Shown here piece by piece: positions 29,735 to 37,899 of a stretch of DNA of 64,000 bases (position 1 is its first letter; each line of letters starts with the position of its first letter). The translations under genes and the position numbers were made by a program. Origin of the DNA: Planococcus citreus (lineage in GTDB: Bacteria > Bacillota > Bacilli > Bacillales_A > Planococcaceae); contig NZ_RCCP01000005.1 of NCBI RefSeq assembly GCF_003664125.1, positions 87,882-151,881 on the forward strand, given 5' to 3'. The notes under the pieces were generated by a model, which was not told the origin of the DNA, did no database searches, and saw nothing but the letters and a program-made list of their open reading frames with translations.

Positions 29735-29763
29735 TTGTCCACAAAGCCTTGGTGTGATACATT
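29735..29763 (+). promoter_or_regulatory. possible SigA promoter of yutD
   Basis: TTGTCC (29735-29740), 17 bases, TACATT (29758-29763), 69 bases before the chosen yutD start. Confidence 0.4.
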
Positions 29764-29831
29764 TGAAGCAGGTAAAGCAGGATGATGCGGGCCCAGGCTT
29801 TTGTCATTACTAGGTATGGGTGGTGAGGATA

Positions 29832-30179
29832 TTGATCACAATTGAAAAGTGGAATTACGAGGTGATCGAGGATCATCGCGAAGGCTTTCAGGAAGAAGCG
29901 ATCCAGAACAGGTACAGTGATATTCTGGCCAAATACGATTACATCTTGGGCGACTGGGGATACGGGCAGCTTCGCCTTAAAGGTTTTTTTGAAGATAGCA
30001 ATAACAAAGCAAGCTATGATACGAAGATCAGCACGCTGCAGGATTATTTATATGAATATTGCAATTTCGGCTGCTCTTACTTCGTCTTGAAAAAGGCCGG
30101 AAAAGCGCCGGAACCAGAAGTGCAGGAACAACCAGAACCAGAAGTACAGGAACAACCTGACCCCCCTACAGCGGATTGA
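29832..30179 (+). CDS. yutD: YutD-like cytoplasmic protein (DUF1027)
   Basis: 115 residues. The core ILAKYDYILGDWGYGQLRLKG and YLYEYCNFGCSYFVLKKAG are the strongly conserved DUF1027 segments. The TTG at 29832 is chosen since GGTGAGG precedes it and the family normally starts here; GTG codons at 29820 and 29823 lack a ribosome site. The tail is a short tandem repeat, PEPEVQEQ twice, not part of the family core. Function unknown. Confidence 0.85.
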   Translation: MITIEKWNYEVIEDHREGFQEEAIQNRYSDILAKYDYILGDWGYGQLRLKGFFEDSNNKASYDTKISTLQDYLYEYCNFGCSYFVLKKAGKAPEPEVQEQPEPEVQEQPDPPTAD

Positions 30180-30197
30180 GCCGCTGGGGGTTTTTTT
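30161..30197 (+). terminator. terminator of yutD, containing its stop codon
   Basis: CCCCC..AGCGG / CCGCTGGGGG stem with seven T; the TGA stop of yutD lies in the loop. Confidence 0.85.
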
Positions 30198-30262
30198 ATG
30201 CCCATATGATATGATAGAGAAGAAACGAAACAGCTAGCAACAGTAAAATGGAGGGACTCATT

Positions 30263-30721
30263 ATGTATTTTATCGACCGCGGAAAAATCAAGGAAGCCAT
30301 CACATATATGGATGCGCTTATCGCTTTATATGAAGAGAACGGCCAGTGGAATTCGTTGAAAGACCAATTGGCTTTGGAGCGCCTGGCACTCGGGGCGATT
30401 GAAGCGGTGATCGATGTCGGGAATTCGATGATCGATGGTTTTATTATGCGCGATCCGGGTAGTTACGAAGATATCATCGATATACTGGTGGATGAAAAAG
30501 TGATCACCGAAGAAATGGACCAGCCCTTGAAAGAACTCGTCGGCCTGCGCAAGATGCTTGTGCGTGAATTCATTGCGGTCGACCATACAGAAATCAAGCG
30601 CGTAATGGATGCGCAGTTGGACAGCTTGAAACAATTCGGCCCTAAAGTGGCCCATTATCTTGAACATGAACTTGGGCCGGTCTCTGCGTTCATTCCGGAG
30701 AACGACAATGGAAAAAATTAA
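30263..30721 (+). CDS. yutE: DUF86 / HepT-like protein, YutE-like
   Basis: 152 residues of the HepT/DUF86 helical fold. The segment AIDVGNSMIDGFIMRDPGSYEDI-type (from about residue 55) is the YutE subgroup hallmark. In toxin HepT nucleases the catalytic motif is R-X4-H-X-Y; here the matching stretch RKMLVREF carries Arg and Phe in place of His and Tyr, and no MntA antitoxin gene is adjacent, so toxin activity is doubtful. The ATG at 30263 follows GGAGGG. Overlaps yutF by 14 bases. Confidence 0.87.
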   Translation: MYFIDRGKIKEAITYMDALIALYEENGQWNSLKDQLALERLALGAIEAVIDVGNSMIDGFIMRDPGSYEDIIDILVDEKVITEEMDQPLKELVGLRKMLVREFIAVDHTEIKRVMDAQLDSLKQFGPKVAHYLEHELGPVSAFIPENDNGKN

Positions 30722-31481
30722 GCGCTACAAGGCGTATTGCCTGGATTTGGATGGTACGGTGTACAGAGGCGAAGCGCCGGTTCAGGAAGCTGCGCAATTT
30801 GTCAGCCGCTTGCAACAACAAGGCATCGAAGCTTTTTATGTCACGAACAATGCGTCCAAAACACAGGGGCAATTGCATGAAAAGTTGAAAAGGGTCGGTG
30901 TCAATGCCGATAAATCGCGCATCATGTCTTCAGCGGTCGCGGCGGCAAAATACATCAAGCGTTGGTATCCGGGCCGCACAGTTTACCTGATCGGTTCGGA
31001 TGGCTTGAAGGAAGCGCTTGATGCGGAAGGAATCGACTGCGTCGAGAAACAGGCAGACATCGTCCTGATGGGGCTCGACCCACAGATTACTTACAAGAAA
31101 CTATCGCGCGCTTGCCTTGAGGTGCAGAATGGGGCCGTATTCTTGTCGACTAACCAGGACTTGGCATTCCCTTCGGAAGAAGGATTTCTACCAGGCAACG
31201 GGGCCATAACAGCCGTCGTGTCAAAAGCGACAGATGTCGATCCTGTATTTATCGGCAAGCCGGAAATCCATATGCTCGAAGCCATACAGCACGAATGGGG
31301 ATTCGAAAAAGAGGACATGGTGATGATCGGGGATAATTACGATACCGATATACAGGCAGGGATCCGCTTTGGAATCGATACGGTGCACGTCAATACCGGC
31401 GTGACACCGATGGATACCGTGATGCAAAAAGACCATCCTGCAACACATTTATTGGAAAATCTCAGTTTTTGGAAGCATTAA
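30708..31481 (+). CDS. yutF: HAD-family phosphatase, YutF-like
   Basis: 257 residues of HAD subfamily IIA (NagD/p-nitrophenyl phosphatase type). Motif I is CLDLDGTVYRG with both Asp residues, motif II is FYVTNNAS, motif III/IV is IGKPEIHMLE and MVMIGDNYDTDI. Physiological substrate unknown, probably a small phosphomonoester. The ATG at 30708 follows GGAGAACGAC inside the yutE tail. Confidence 0.92.
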   Translation: MEKIKRYKAYCLDLDGTVYRGEAPVQEAAQFVSRLQQQGIEAFYVTNNASKTQGQLHEKLKRVGVNADKSRIMSSAVAAAKYIKRWYPGRTVYLIGSDGLKEALDAEGIDCVEKQADIVLMGLDPQITYKKLSRACLEVQNGAVFLSTNQDLAFPSEEGFLPGNGAITAVVSKATDVDPVFIGKPEIHMLEAIQHEWGFEKEDMVMIGDNYDTDIQAGIRFGIDTVHVNTGVTPMDTVMQKDHPATHLLENLSFWKH

Positions 31482-31505
31482 AAAAAGCCGTCCAAAAGGC
31501 GGCTT
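31480..31505 (-). terminator. terminator of yuzB
   Basis: AAGCCGTCC / GGCGGCTT stem. The T run exists only on the minus strand (AAAAAAA on plus), so it serves yuzB; yutF on the plus strand has no T tail here. Confidence 0.75.
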
Positions 31506-31740
31506 AAAACAATGGGTTTTCTTCTATGAACTCATATATTTTCTTGGTTAGCTCTTCAGGGGTGTCCGCTTCCACAATTTCACCGTTTACAAGTGCAAAC
31601 AAGGATTCGGCACATTGGCTGCAGTAGCTTAGACAACCATATTCGAGTACATCCAGATTCGGGTCCTGCTCTAGTTTTGCAAAAGACTCTTCCGAACCAT
31701 TGGCGAGATTGCTCATGCAAAATTCAATAATCGGGTTCAT
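31504..31740 (-). CDS. yuzB: DUF1450 protein, YuzB-like
   Basis: 78 residues, beginning MNPIIEFCMSNLANGS and with YGCLSYCSQCAESLFALVNG. The conserved cysteines (GCLSYCSQC) suggest metal or thiol chemistry, possibly a ferredoxin-like thioredoxin fold, but no function is known. Standard family length. It is divergent from yutJ. Confidence 0.9.
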   Translation of the reverse strand: MNPIIEFCMSNLANGSEESFAKLEQDPNLDVLEYGCLSYCSQCAESLFALVNGEIVEADTPEELTKKIYEFIEENPLF

Positions 31741-31817
31741 TCCAGCTCACCTCACTACTAGGAGATCCTACCGTGTTTCCGTGCAACCGTCAATTATTTG
31801 ATTTTGCCTTGAAAGGA

Positions 31818-31846
31818 TTGTGAAAGTTATCACAATCAGCTATACT
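31818..31846 (+). promoter_or_regulatory. yutJ promoter overlapped by a Rex-like box
   Basis: TTGTGA (31818-31823), 17 bases, TATACT (31841-31846). The palindrome TTGTGAAAGTTATCACAA (31818-31835) covers the -35 and spacer and has one mismatch to the Rex consensus TTGTGAA-N4-TTCACAA. Confidence 0.7.
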
Positions 31847-31891
31847 CATATTTGGAATCAACAGCAGAATGACGGGCTAAAGGAGAATTAT

Positions 31892-32959
31892 ATGAAGAAA
31901 TTAGTCTTACTAGGTGGCGGCTACGGCAACATGCGGGTCTTGCTTCGGCTCTTGCCGAATAATTTCCCGCAGGACATGGAAATTATTCTCATTGACCGTA
32001 CACCTTTCCACAGCATGAAAACTGAATTTTACGCACTGGCTGCAGGAACCGAATCCGACCAGGAAGTGCGCGTTCCGTTCCCGGAGCACGAACGCCTGAA
32101 AATCGTCAATGGCGAAATTCGTGAGATCGGCCTGGAGGAAAAATGCATCTTTTTGGAAGACGGTCAACGCATCGCCTATGATGAATTGGTCATCGGGCTC
32201 GGTTGCATCGACAAATACCACGGCGTTCCGGGAGCGGATGAATTCACGTACAGCATCCAAACCATCGGCAACTCGCGGAAAACTTATGAAGCCTTGCTTG
32301 GACTGAAATCAGGAGCCACAGTCGGCGTGGTCGGTGCAGGGCTCAGTGGCATCGAACTTGCCAGTGAACTACGTGAAAGCCGCAAAGACCTGCAAATCAA
32401 GCTGTTTGACCGCAGTCCGCGAATTTTACGCGACTTTCCGGAGCGGCTTAGCAATTTCGTCAAGAAATGGTTCGATAATAATAACGTTGATGTCGTGTCC
32501 AATTCGAATATCACCAAAGTGGAGCCTAATCTGCTCCACAACCACGAAGAAACGATTCCGGTCGATGCAGTCGTCTGGACGGCGGGCATCCAGCCGGTCA
32601 AGCCGGTACGCGACTTGAATTTGGAAAGCGACAGTAGCGGGCGTGTCGTCATCAACCAATATCACCAATTGCCGAACGATGAGAATGTCTATGTCGTCGG
32701 CGACTGTGCCGCATTGCCAATGGCGCCTTCTGCACAGCTTGCAGAAGAACAAGCTGAACAGATTGTCAAAGTGCTGCGCATGAAATGGAAAGGCGAAGCA
32801 TTGCCTGAGACGATGCCAGAGATCAAGCTGAAAGGCTTCCTTGGCTCGCTCGGGAAAAAACAAGGCTTTGCCTATCTCGCAGACCGTACCGTTACCGGAC
32901 GCATTGCGCGTTTGATGAAATCAGGCGTCTTGTGGATGTATAAATGGCATAATGGGTAA
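31892..32959 (+). CDS. yutJ: NADH dehydrogenase-like flavoprotein, YutJ-like
   Basis: 355 residues, pyridine nucleotide-disulfide oxidoreductase fold related to type II NADH dehydrogenases. FAD motif GGGYGNMRVL at the N terminus, NAD motif GVVGAGLSGIELASEL near residue 150, and the second FAD motif VYVVGDCAALP near residue 270. It probably transfers electrons from NAD(P)H to a quinone. The ATG at 31892 follows AAAGGAG. The promoter bears a Rex-like site, fitting control by the NADH/NAD ratio. Confidence 0.9.
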   Translation: MKKLVLLGGGYGNMRVLLRLLPNNFPQDMEIILIDRTPFHSMKTEFYALAAGTESDQEVRVPFPEHERLKIVNGEIREIGLEEKCIFLEDGQRIAYDELVIGLGCIDKYHGVPGADEFTYSIQTIGNSRKTYEALLGLKSGATVGVVGAGLSGIELASELRESRKDLQIKLFDRSPRILRDFPERLSNFVKKWFDNNNVDVVSNSNITKVEPNLLHNHEETIPVDAVVWTAGIQPVKPVRDLNLESDSSGRVVINQYHQLPNDENVYVVGDCAALPMAPSAQLAEEQAEQIVKVLRMKWKGEALPETMPEIKLKGFLGSLGKKQGFAYLADRTVTGRIARLMKSGVLWMYKWHNG

Positions 32960-32961
32960 AG

Positions 32962-32989
32962 AAAAAAGCGCTCCCCGGAGCGCTTTTTT
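32962..32989 (+). terminator. terminator of yutJ
   Basis: AAGCGCTCC / GGAGCGCTT stem flanked by A run and T run. A near-identical copy lies at 33374-33400. Confidence 0.9.
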
Positions 32990-33054
32990 ACAGAGTGTTG
33001 AAGAAGTCTATTACTTCATTACGAATTAGAATGGAATCGTTTTTTTTACATTCA

Positions 33055-33350
33055 ACAATCAACGAACTCTTTAAGTATTTGGAGAAGTGTTCGCTCGTAA
33101 ACCCTTCTGCTCATAATGCTGCGCATTACTTTCGCAAAGATAATGTCTCCCGCAGGTCGACTTTATCTTTCCTGTGGAATAGCGAGATGACCGAGACCCC
33201 GCAAGGAATGAATGAGCGAAGCTTAGCTGAGCGCATTCATTTGCGACGCATCTGCCACGCAGATGTGGGAGCACAAGGGTTTCGAAGCGACTGAGGAGGC
33301 TTGGGCGTGAGCCCACGGAAAGCGAGCGATAGGCTTCGGAAAATACGATT
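33055..33350 (+). repeat. interspersed non-coding repeat, copy 3 (full-length form)
   Basis: A 300-base element with ends shared with copy 1 (669-808) and copy 2 (8846-8916, inverted): left GAACTCTTTAAGTATTTGG, right CCCACGGAAAGCGAGCGATA then GGCTTCGGAAAATACG. Inside are self-complementary pieces such as AATGAATG...CATTCATT. No coding potential. It lies between two copies of the same terminator, in a convergent gap. Confidence 0.65.
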
Positions 33351-33373
33351 TCTTACCTTTCTCGATAACCTGG

Positions 33374-33400
33374 AAAAAGCGCTCCCGGAGCGCTTTTTTT
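33374..33400. terminator. terminator of yuzD (second copy)
   Basis: AAAAAGCGCTCC / GGAGCGCTTTTTT hairpin, usable on both strands, 3 bases from the yuzD stop. Confidence 0.88.
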
Positions 33401-33402
33401 AT

Positions 33403-33729
33403 TTATTCAGCAGCGGCAAAGCCGTGTTTCTCGAGCTCCTGGTAGACAGGCTTTAATTGAATATAGCCTTCGCCAACCACTTCACCTTCGATCAGCACGA
33501 GCGGGTAGAAAAACTCATCTTCCAAAATTCGCTCCGCATATTCTTGCTGTTTTGCATCTTGCAACGGTTTCTCAATATCGATATAGCTTATTGAAAATGG
33601 TTGGTCTTTGTATTTTCTGGAGATCGCTGCTTCGAGCCATTCGTAGGTATCTTTGGACGACGGGGCATTTACACAGCTGGCGCAGATCTGGTCGGTTCCG
33701 TAAACTTCGATGTTCGGGATTTTTGTCAT
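33403..33729 (-). CDS. yuzD: DUF1462 protein, YuzD-like
   Basis: 108 residues, thioredoxin-like family seen near yutI in Bacillales. Motif IEVYGTDQICASCVNAPSS contains a CxxC, then ISYIDIEKP. The ATG follows AGGAGGCC. It may be a disulfide or Fe-S related protein: it is divergent from the NifU-like gene yutI. Function not established. Confidence 0.9.
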   Translation of the reverse strand: MTKIPNIEVYGTDQICASCVNAPSSKDTYEWLEAAISRKYKDQPFSISYIDIEKPLQDAKQQEYAERILEDEFFYPLVLIEGEVVGEGYIQLKPVYQELEKHGFAAAE

Positions 33730-33812
33730 GGATATTGGCCTCCTGGAAATTCATTATTGGCTTTTTGTGCTTATTCACATTATAATGATTGTAATGAAAG
33801 GAGTCGATAGAA

Positions 33813-34049
33813 ATGACTGAAGCTATGATGGAAGATCAAGTAATGGAAGTCTTAGATAAATTACGGCCATTCCTTTTGCGCGACGGGGGAGACTGTGAAT
33901 TGGTGGATGTAGAGGACGGCATCGTGAAGCTCCGTTTGCTCGGTGCTTGTGGCAGCTGCCCAAGTTCAACAATCACATTGAAAGCGGGCATCGAACGCGC
34001 GCTTGTCGAGGAAGTTCCTGGCGTCGTTGAAGTGGAACAAGTCTTTTAA
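33813..34049 (+). CDS. yutI: NifU C-terminal-like Fe-S protein, YutI
   Basis: 78 residues, a stand-alone Nfu domain with the cluster-binding motif [11 protein letters not shown]. Nfu proteins carry a [4Fe-4S] cluster between two monomers and deliver it to target enzymes. The ATG follows AAAGGAG. It complements the suf operon 12-17 kb upstream. Confidence 0.93.
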   Translation: MTEAMMEDQVMEVLDKLRPFLLRDGGDCELVDVEDGIVKLRLLGACGSCPSSTITLKAGIERALVEEVPGVVEVEQVF

Positions 34050-34128
34050 TATCCAGGGGCCTTTTGCAGGTCCCTTTTTATGTCTGCCCCATGCGGGTAG
34101 CAAAATGGAAAAGAAAGGGTGAACGTAG

Positions 34129-34491
34129 ATGACACAAGTTGTAGAAATTACAGAAGCCGCTTCTTTCCAAGTGAAGGAAATGATGCGCCATAACGAAGAG
34201 GAAGGATCTTTCCTGCGCGTGGCTGTAAAAGGCGGCGGCTGCAGCGGCCTGACATATGGCATGGGTTTCGAGCCGGAAGCGGCAGAAACAGACGATCAAT
34301 ACGAACAGCATGGCATCCGTATCTTGATCAATAAGGAAGATGCACCGATTTTACAAGGGACTATAGTGGATTACAAGCAGTCCTTGATGGGCGGTGGATT
34401 CACCATCGATAACCCGAATGCCATCGCCTCATGCGGATGTGGAACAAGTTTCCGTACCGCGAAAAAAGCAGGGACTCCTGAAAACTGCTGA
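34129..34491 (+). CDS. yutM: HesB/IscA-type Fe-S carrier, SufA-like (YutM)
   Basis: 120 residues of the A-type carrier family. The three cluster cysteines are in VKGGGCSGLTYGM and CGCGTSF at the C terminus. Members accept Fe-S clusters from SufBCD and pass them on. Start after GAAAGGGTGAACGTAG. Terminator follows within 5 bases. Confidence 0.93.
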   Translation: MTQVVEITEAASFQVKEMMRHNEEEGSFLRVAVKGGGCSGLTYGMGFEPEAAETDDQYEQHGIRILINKEDAPILQGTIVDYKQSLMGGGFTIDNPNAIASCGCGTSFRTAKKAGTPENC

Positions 34492-34495
34492 TGCA

Positions 34496-34528
34496 AAAAC
34501 CCGCTTTGTGACAAAAGCGGGTTTTTTT
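34496..34528 (+). terminator. terminator of yutM
   Basis: AAACCCGCTTT / AAAGCGGGTTT stem with T run. Confidence 0.9.
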
Positions 34529-34572
34529 AATTTTCGCTTTTGTTGCGCATCTTGTGTAAGGGCATTCAACTG

Positions 34573-34601
34573 TTGAAAAGCATTTGCAAAAGGGCTAATA
34601 T
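34573..34601 (+). promoter_or_regulatory. probable SigA promoter of yumB
   Basis: TTGAAA (34573-34578), 17 bases, TAATAT (34596-34601), 72 bases before the chosen start. No Rex-like site is seen here. Confidence 0.55.
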
Positions 34602-34673
34602 AGAGGATAGGTGTTTACTGGAATCTGTTTCATTATTTCCGGTACATAAAATGACTTGAAGGTGGTTGCGATT

Positions 34674-35891
34674 GTGTTGAAAAGACCGTCAATATTAGTA
34701 TTAGGTGCAGGCTATGGTGGATTGACCACTGTAGTGAATCTGCAAAAAGAATTTGGGACAGACGCTGCGGACATTACGCTCATCAACAAAAATGAATATC
34801 ATTACGAAAGCACATGGCTCCATGAAGCGGCAGCAGGAACACTGCTTCCGGAACAAGTGCGCTACGATATCGCAGACGTCATCGATACCGGCAAAGTGAA
34901 CTTTGTTCAAGCCACTGTCGAAGGCATCGATGTAGACAGCAAAAAGGTTTCGACTGACAACGGAGAATTCACATACGATTATCTTGTCATCGGCCTTGGC
35001 TTTGAAGGGGAAACTTTTGGAATCGAAGGCCTCGACACATATGCGTTGTCGATCGCCAATGTAAAAGCTGCGCGTTATATCCGCGAGCACATCGAATTCC
35101 AATTTGCGACATGGTCTACTGAAGAAGTGAAGAACGACAGCCGTTTGACGATCGTTGTCGGCGGAGCCGGATTCACAGGAATCGAATTCCTCGGAGAACT
35201 TGCAAACCGCGTGCCAGAACTTTGCAAAGAGTACGACGTGCCGCGTGAAAAAGTACGTGTCATCTGTGTAGAAGCTGCACCGATGGTCTTGCCAGGATTC
35301 GATCCTGAATTGGTAGATTATGCAGTCGGCCATCTTCAAGCAAAAGGCATCGAATTCTCTATCGGAACGCCTGTCGTTGAAGCGACTCCAGAAGGTGTGA
35401 AGATCAAGAAGAATGATGATGAGTTTGAATTCATCTATGCTGGCACAGTTGTTTGGGCAGCTGGCGTCCGTGGCAACCGCTTGATTGAAGAAACATCCAT
35501 CGAAAGCATGCGCGCGCGCATTAAAGTCGAAAAAGACATGCGTGCGCCAGGTTATTCCGATGTATTCATCGTCGGTGACTGCGCATTGATGATCAATGAA
35601 GAAACAAACCGTCCGTACCCGCCGACTGCACAAATTGCGATGCAGCAAGGCGAGCGCATTGCAAAAAACATCAAAGCGCTTGCTGGCGACGGGACGACGG
35701 AAGAGTTTGTTCCTGATTTGAAAGGAACTGTCTGCTCACTTGGCGATGAAGATGCGATTGGTGTTGTCTTCGGCAAGAAAGTGACAGGCAAACGTGCGTC
35801 GTTCATGAAGAAAATGATCGACAACCGTGCCTTGTACATGATTGGCGGCCCTGGCCTCGTCTTGAAAAAAGGTAAATTTAACGTACTATAA
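34674..35891 (+). CDS. type II NADH:quinone dehydrogenase, YumB/Ndh-like
   Basis: 405 residues, full length for NDH-2. FAD motif [16 protein letters not shown] motif [16 protein letters not shown] near residue 160, FAD motif [11 protein letters not shown] and the quinone-site segment [14 protein letters not shown]. The C-terminal part ([16 protein letters not shown]) is the amphipathic membrane anchor. It oxidises NADH without pumping protons. GTG 34674 is chosen, 8 bases after AAGGTGG; a TTG at 34656 lies upstream of that site. Confidence 0.92.
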   Translation: MLKRPSILVLGAGYGGLTTVVNLQKEFGTDAADITLINKNEYHYESTWLHEAAAGTLLPEQVRYDIADVIDTGKVNFVQATVEGIDVDSKKVSTDNGEFTYDYLVIGLGFEGETFGIEGLDTYALSIANVKAARYIREHIEFQFATWSTEEVKNDSRLTIVVGGAGFTGIEFLGELANRVPELCKEYDVPREKVRVICVEAAPMVLPGFDPELVDYAVGHLQAKGIEFSIGTPVVEATPEGVKIKKNDDEFEFIYAGTVVWAAGVRGNRLIEETSIESMRARIKVEKDMRAPGYSDVFIVGDCALMINEETNRPYPPTAQIAMQQGERIAKNIKALAGDGTTEEFVPDLKGTVCSLGDEDAIGVVFGKKVTGKRASFMKKMIDNRALYMIGGPGLVLKKGKFNVL

Positions 35892-35896
35892 AAACG

Positions 35897-35924
35897 AAAG
35901 CCTCCCGGTGCGGGGGGCTTTTTT
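35897..35924 (+). terminator. terminator of the NDH-2 gene
   Basis: AAAGCCTCCC / GGGGGGCTTT stem with T run. Confidence 0.85.
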
Positions 35925-35950
35925 TCACATAGCCTGAAGGAGTGGGATTC

Positions 35951-36454
35951 ATGTCGAAAAGCAAAAGAGGAGATGTTTGGCTCGGTGCTGCTGGGCTGGT
36001 CGTCAACCAACAAAACGAATGGCTCGTCGTCAAGAAGCGTTACGGCGGGCTTCATGGAAAATGGTCGTTGCCTGCAGGATTCGTCGAAAAAGATGAAACA
36101 GTGGATCAAGCAGCCTTGAGGGAAGTGAAAGAAGAAACCGGAATCGATTGTGCGGTGCTTGGCATGATCGGTTTCCGCTCGGGAGTGATCAAGGAGAGAA
36201 TCAGCGACAATATGGCAGTATTCTTGCTGCGTCCCCTTGAAGACAAGCAACACATCCTAGTGCAGCAAGAAGAGCTCTACGAAGCTGCATGGCGCTCTCC
36301 TGAAGACTTATCGAAAGATGAAGATGCCTCGGTCATGCTACATGAAATGGCTTCGTACATAGTCGAGGAAGGGTTTGAACCAATCGAAGACGTCGACCCT
36401 GGTCATATTTTTGGCTATACTGACTATAAACTGTTTTTCCGGCATAAATACTAG
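35951..36454 (+). CDS. Nudix hydrolase
   Basis: 167 residues with the Nudix box spanning GFVEKDETVDQAALREV then KEETGI (about residues 42-64), containing the REVKEETG metal-binding helix. The protein hydrolyses a nucleoside diphosphate linked compound; the substrate is unknown. The ATG at 35951 follows GAAGGAG with 9 bases spacing; a GTG three codons earlier overlaps the spacing region. Confidence 0.9.
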   Translation: MSKSKRGDVWLGAAGLVVNQQNEWLVVKKRYGGLHGKWSLPAGFVEKDETVDQAALREVKEETGIDCAVLGMIGFRSGVIKERISDNMAVFLLRPLEDKQHILVQQEELYEAAWRSPEDLSKDEDASVMLHEMASYIVEEGFEPIEDVDPGHIFGYTDYKLFFRHKY

Positions 36455-36523
36455 AATCTAATTAACAGATAATTTAGAAAAAGATAGAATAATAAAGGAT
36501 AAAAGAGAATAATGGAGATAAAG

Positions 36524-36556
36524 GCGTTTGTATCCGTTTACAAACGCTCTTTTTTA
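36524..36556 (+). terminator. terminator of the Nudix gene
   Basis: GCGTTTGTA / TACAAACGC stem with T run. Confidence 0.85.
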
Positions 36557-36557
36557 T

Positions 36558-36586
36558 TTGCAGCGATTTGCGATACGTGATATATT
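36558..36586 (+). promoter_or_regulatory. probable SigA promoter of yuiA
   Basis: TTGCAG (36558-36563), 17 bases, TATATT (36581-36586). Confidence 0.55.
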
Positions 36587-36629
36587 ACCAATTATCAGAA
36601 TATTAAAAACAACAGAGGAGGTGTTTCGA

Positions 36630-36758
36630 ATGACAGTCTTCAAGAAGAGAACTACTGCAACCCATTGCCCATACTGCGCGGGCCAAGGATATTTCCAACT
36701 ACGGTTGGGCGGCTCCGAAACGTGCTCCTGCTGTTCAGGATCCGGGAAAAACAAATAA
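36630..36758 (+). CDS. yuiA: small zinc-finger-like protein, YuiA-like
   Basis: 42 residues with two cysteine pairs, HCPYCAGQGYFQL and ETCSCCSGSGK, resembling DnaJ-type CxxCxGxG zinc knuckles. The ATG at 36630 follows AGGAGGTG; the preceding codons of the longer frame cover the promoter. Function unknown; conserved in Bacillales before yuiB. Confidence 0.88.
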   Translation: MTVFKKRTTATHCPYCAGQGYFQLRLGGSETCSCCSGSGKNK

Positions 36759-36772
36759 ACTGTGAAAATATG

Positions 36773-36802
36773 AAAGAGCAGCTGCGATAGCTGCTCTTTT
36801 TT
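36773..36802 (+). terminator. terminator of yuiA
   Basis: AAAGAGCAGCT / AGCTGCTCTTT perfect stem with T run. Confidence 0.92.
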
Positions 36803-36850
36803 ATATGGGCAGGGCTTCTGTGACAAAGTCATGAATACTGTTCCTCCACA

Positions 36851-36879
36851 TTGAAAGGGCTTTGTCTTTCGGGTAAACT
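36851..36879 (+). promoter_or_regulatory. probable SigA promoter of yuiB
   Basis: TTGAAA (36851-36856), 17 bases, TAAACT (36874-36879), 30 bases before the start. Confidence 0.6.
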
Positions 36880-36908
36880 GAGGAAAGGAATAACGGAGGT
36901 TAGAGTCC

Positions 36909-37238
36909 ATGAACAGTTCATTTACCATTGTCCAATTGATCATTTCCATCCTGCTTTTTTACGTGATGTTTTTCGGTATCGGCTTTTTGCTGAACATGCT
37001 GCTGCGCATGACGTGGCTAATGGCGGTCGTGTATCCGGTTGTCATCTTGCTTGTCATTGATGATGTCGGTGTATTTGATTACTTTACCGCCCCAGGCGAG
37101 TCCTTTTCGATGCTTGGGGAAACCATCCGTTCGTTGACGGGCAGCGATATTGCCGTACTGACGGCCGGTTTCCTCGGCGCAGTCACTTCTGGAATCGTCA
37201 TGAAAATATTGCGCAAGATGGGGTATCAAATGTTTTGA
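36909..37238 (+). CDS. yuiB: membrane protein, YuiB-like
   Basis: 109 residues with three likely membrane helices (about 8-32, 36-54, 78-98) and a loop with FDYFTAPGES. Conserved Bacillales membrane protein of unknown role. Start ATG follows CGGAGG. A bidirectional terminator separates it from yuiD. Confidence 0.87.
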   Translation: MNSSFTIVQLIISILLFYVMFFGIGFLLNMLLRMTWLMAVVYPVVILLVIDDVGVFDYFTAPGESFSMLGETIRSLTGSDIAVLTAGFLGAVTSGIVMKILRKMGYQMF

Positions 37239-37255
37239 TGCCGTTTATAGAAAAA

Positions 37256-37291
37256 GAAAAGCCGGTCCGCAATTTGCGGTCCGGCTTTTTT
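37256..37291. terminator. bidirectional terminator (yuiB / yuiD)
   Basis: AAAAGCCGGTCCGC / GCGGTCCGGCTTTT stem with A run and T run. Confidence 0.92.
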
Positions 37292-37765
37292 CTAGAGCAT
37301 GCTGTAGAAGACGACAGACAGCGCGATTCCTGTCAGCGCCCCCATGAACACTTCACTCGGTTTGTGGCCGAGCAGTGTTTTGAGTTCCTCGATTTTCTCT
37401 TCTTCTTTTTTCGAAGGCCATTTACGGGTTTCTTCCATGAAATTATTCAAATCTTGGCGCAAGCGGTTGATCGTCAATGCTTGTTGCCCGGCTTGAAAAC
37501 GGACCCCGGTTGCGTCATACATCGTGATCACCGCAAACAAGGCGGATACCGCGAATACTGTGGATGAAATGCCTGCCTCATAGGCGACTGCGGTTGTCAG
37601 GGAGGTTACCGCGGCAGAATGAGAACTCGGCATGCCGCCAGTCGATGTGAAAAGCCCCCAATTCAATTCACGGGTCACTGCGTATTGAATGGGAATTTTA
37701 ACGAATTGGGCGAAAAAAATCGCAAACAACGCAATCATTAATGGCGTATTGGATAAGAGTTCCAT
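37292..37765 (-). CDS. yuiD: divergent PAP2-family membrane protein, YuiD-like
   Basis: 157 residues with several membrane helices. The motif TSTGGMPSSHSAAVTSL keeps the PSSH core of PAP2 acid phosphatases, and YDATGVRFQAG is family-specific. It belongs to the short divergent PAP2 group; the phosphatase activity is not proven. The ATG at 37765 matches the usual family start MELL; a GTG seven codons upstream is a weaker candidate. Confidence 0.9.
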   Translation of the reverse strand: MELLSNTPLMIALFAIFFAQFVKIPIQYAVTRELNWGLFTSTGGMPSSHSAAVTSLTTAVAYEAGISSTVFAVSALFAVITMYDATGVRFQAGQQALTINRLRQDLNNFMEETRKWPSKKEEEKIEELKTLLGHKPSEVFMGALTGIALSVVFYSML

Positions 37766-37899
37766 TTGGCAAGCAGCCCCTTCCACTTAAATTCCGTACA
37801 GAAAGTATATCATATGCCTATGGCAGTACGCGCTTTGTTAAGCTATTCCGGAAGCCGAAGTAATGTTACACTGAATATGCAGTTAAAAGGAGGATACTT

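Noticed and set aside
30660..30707. Longer N terminus of the HAD phosphatase
   Set aside because: It overlaps yutE heavily and lacks a ribosome site; the family starts at the later ATG.
32995..33294. 99-codon frame in the yutJ-yuzD gap
   Set aside because: Covers the dispersed repeat and has no ribosome site; its translation matches no family that I recognise.
34701..35648. 315-codon minus-strand frame inside the NDH-2 gene
   Set aside because: Shadow frame with Phe/Cys/Asp-rich composition; the plus-strand enzyme has all family motifs.
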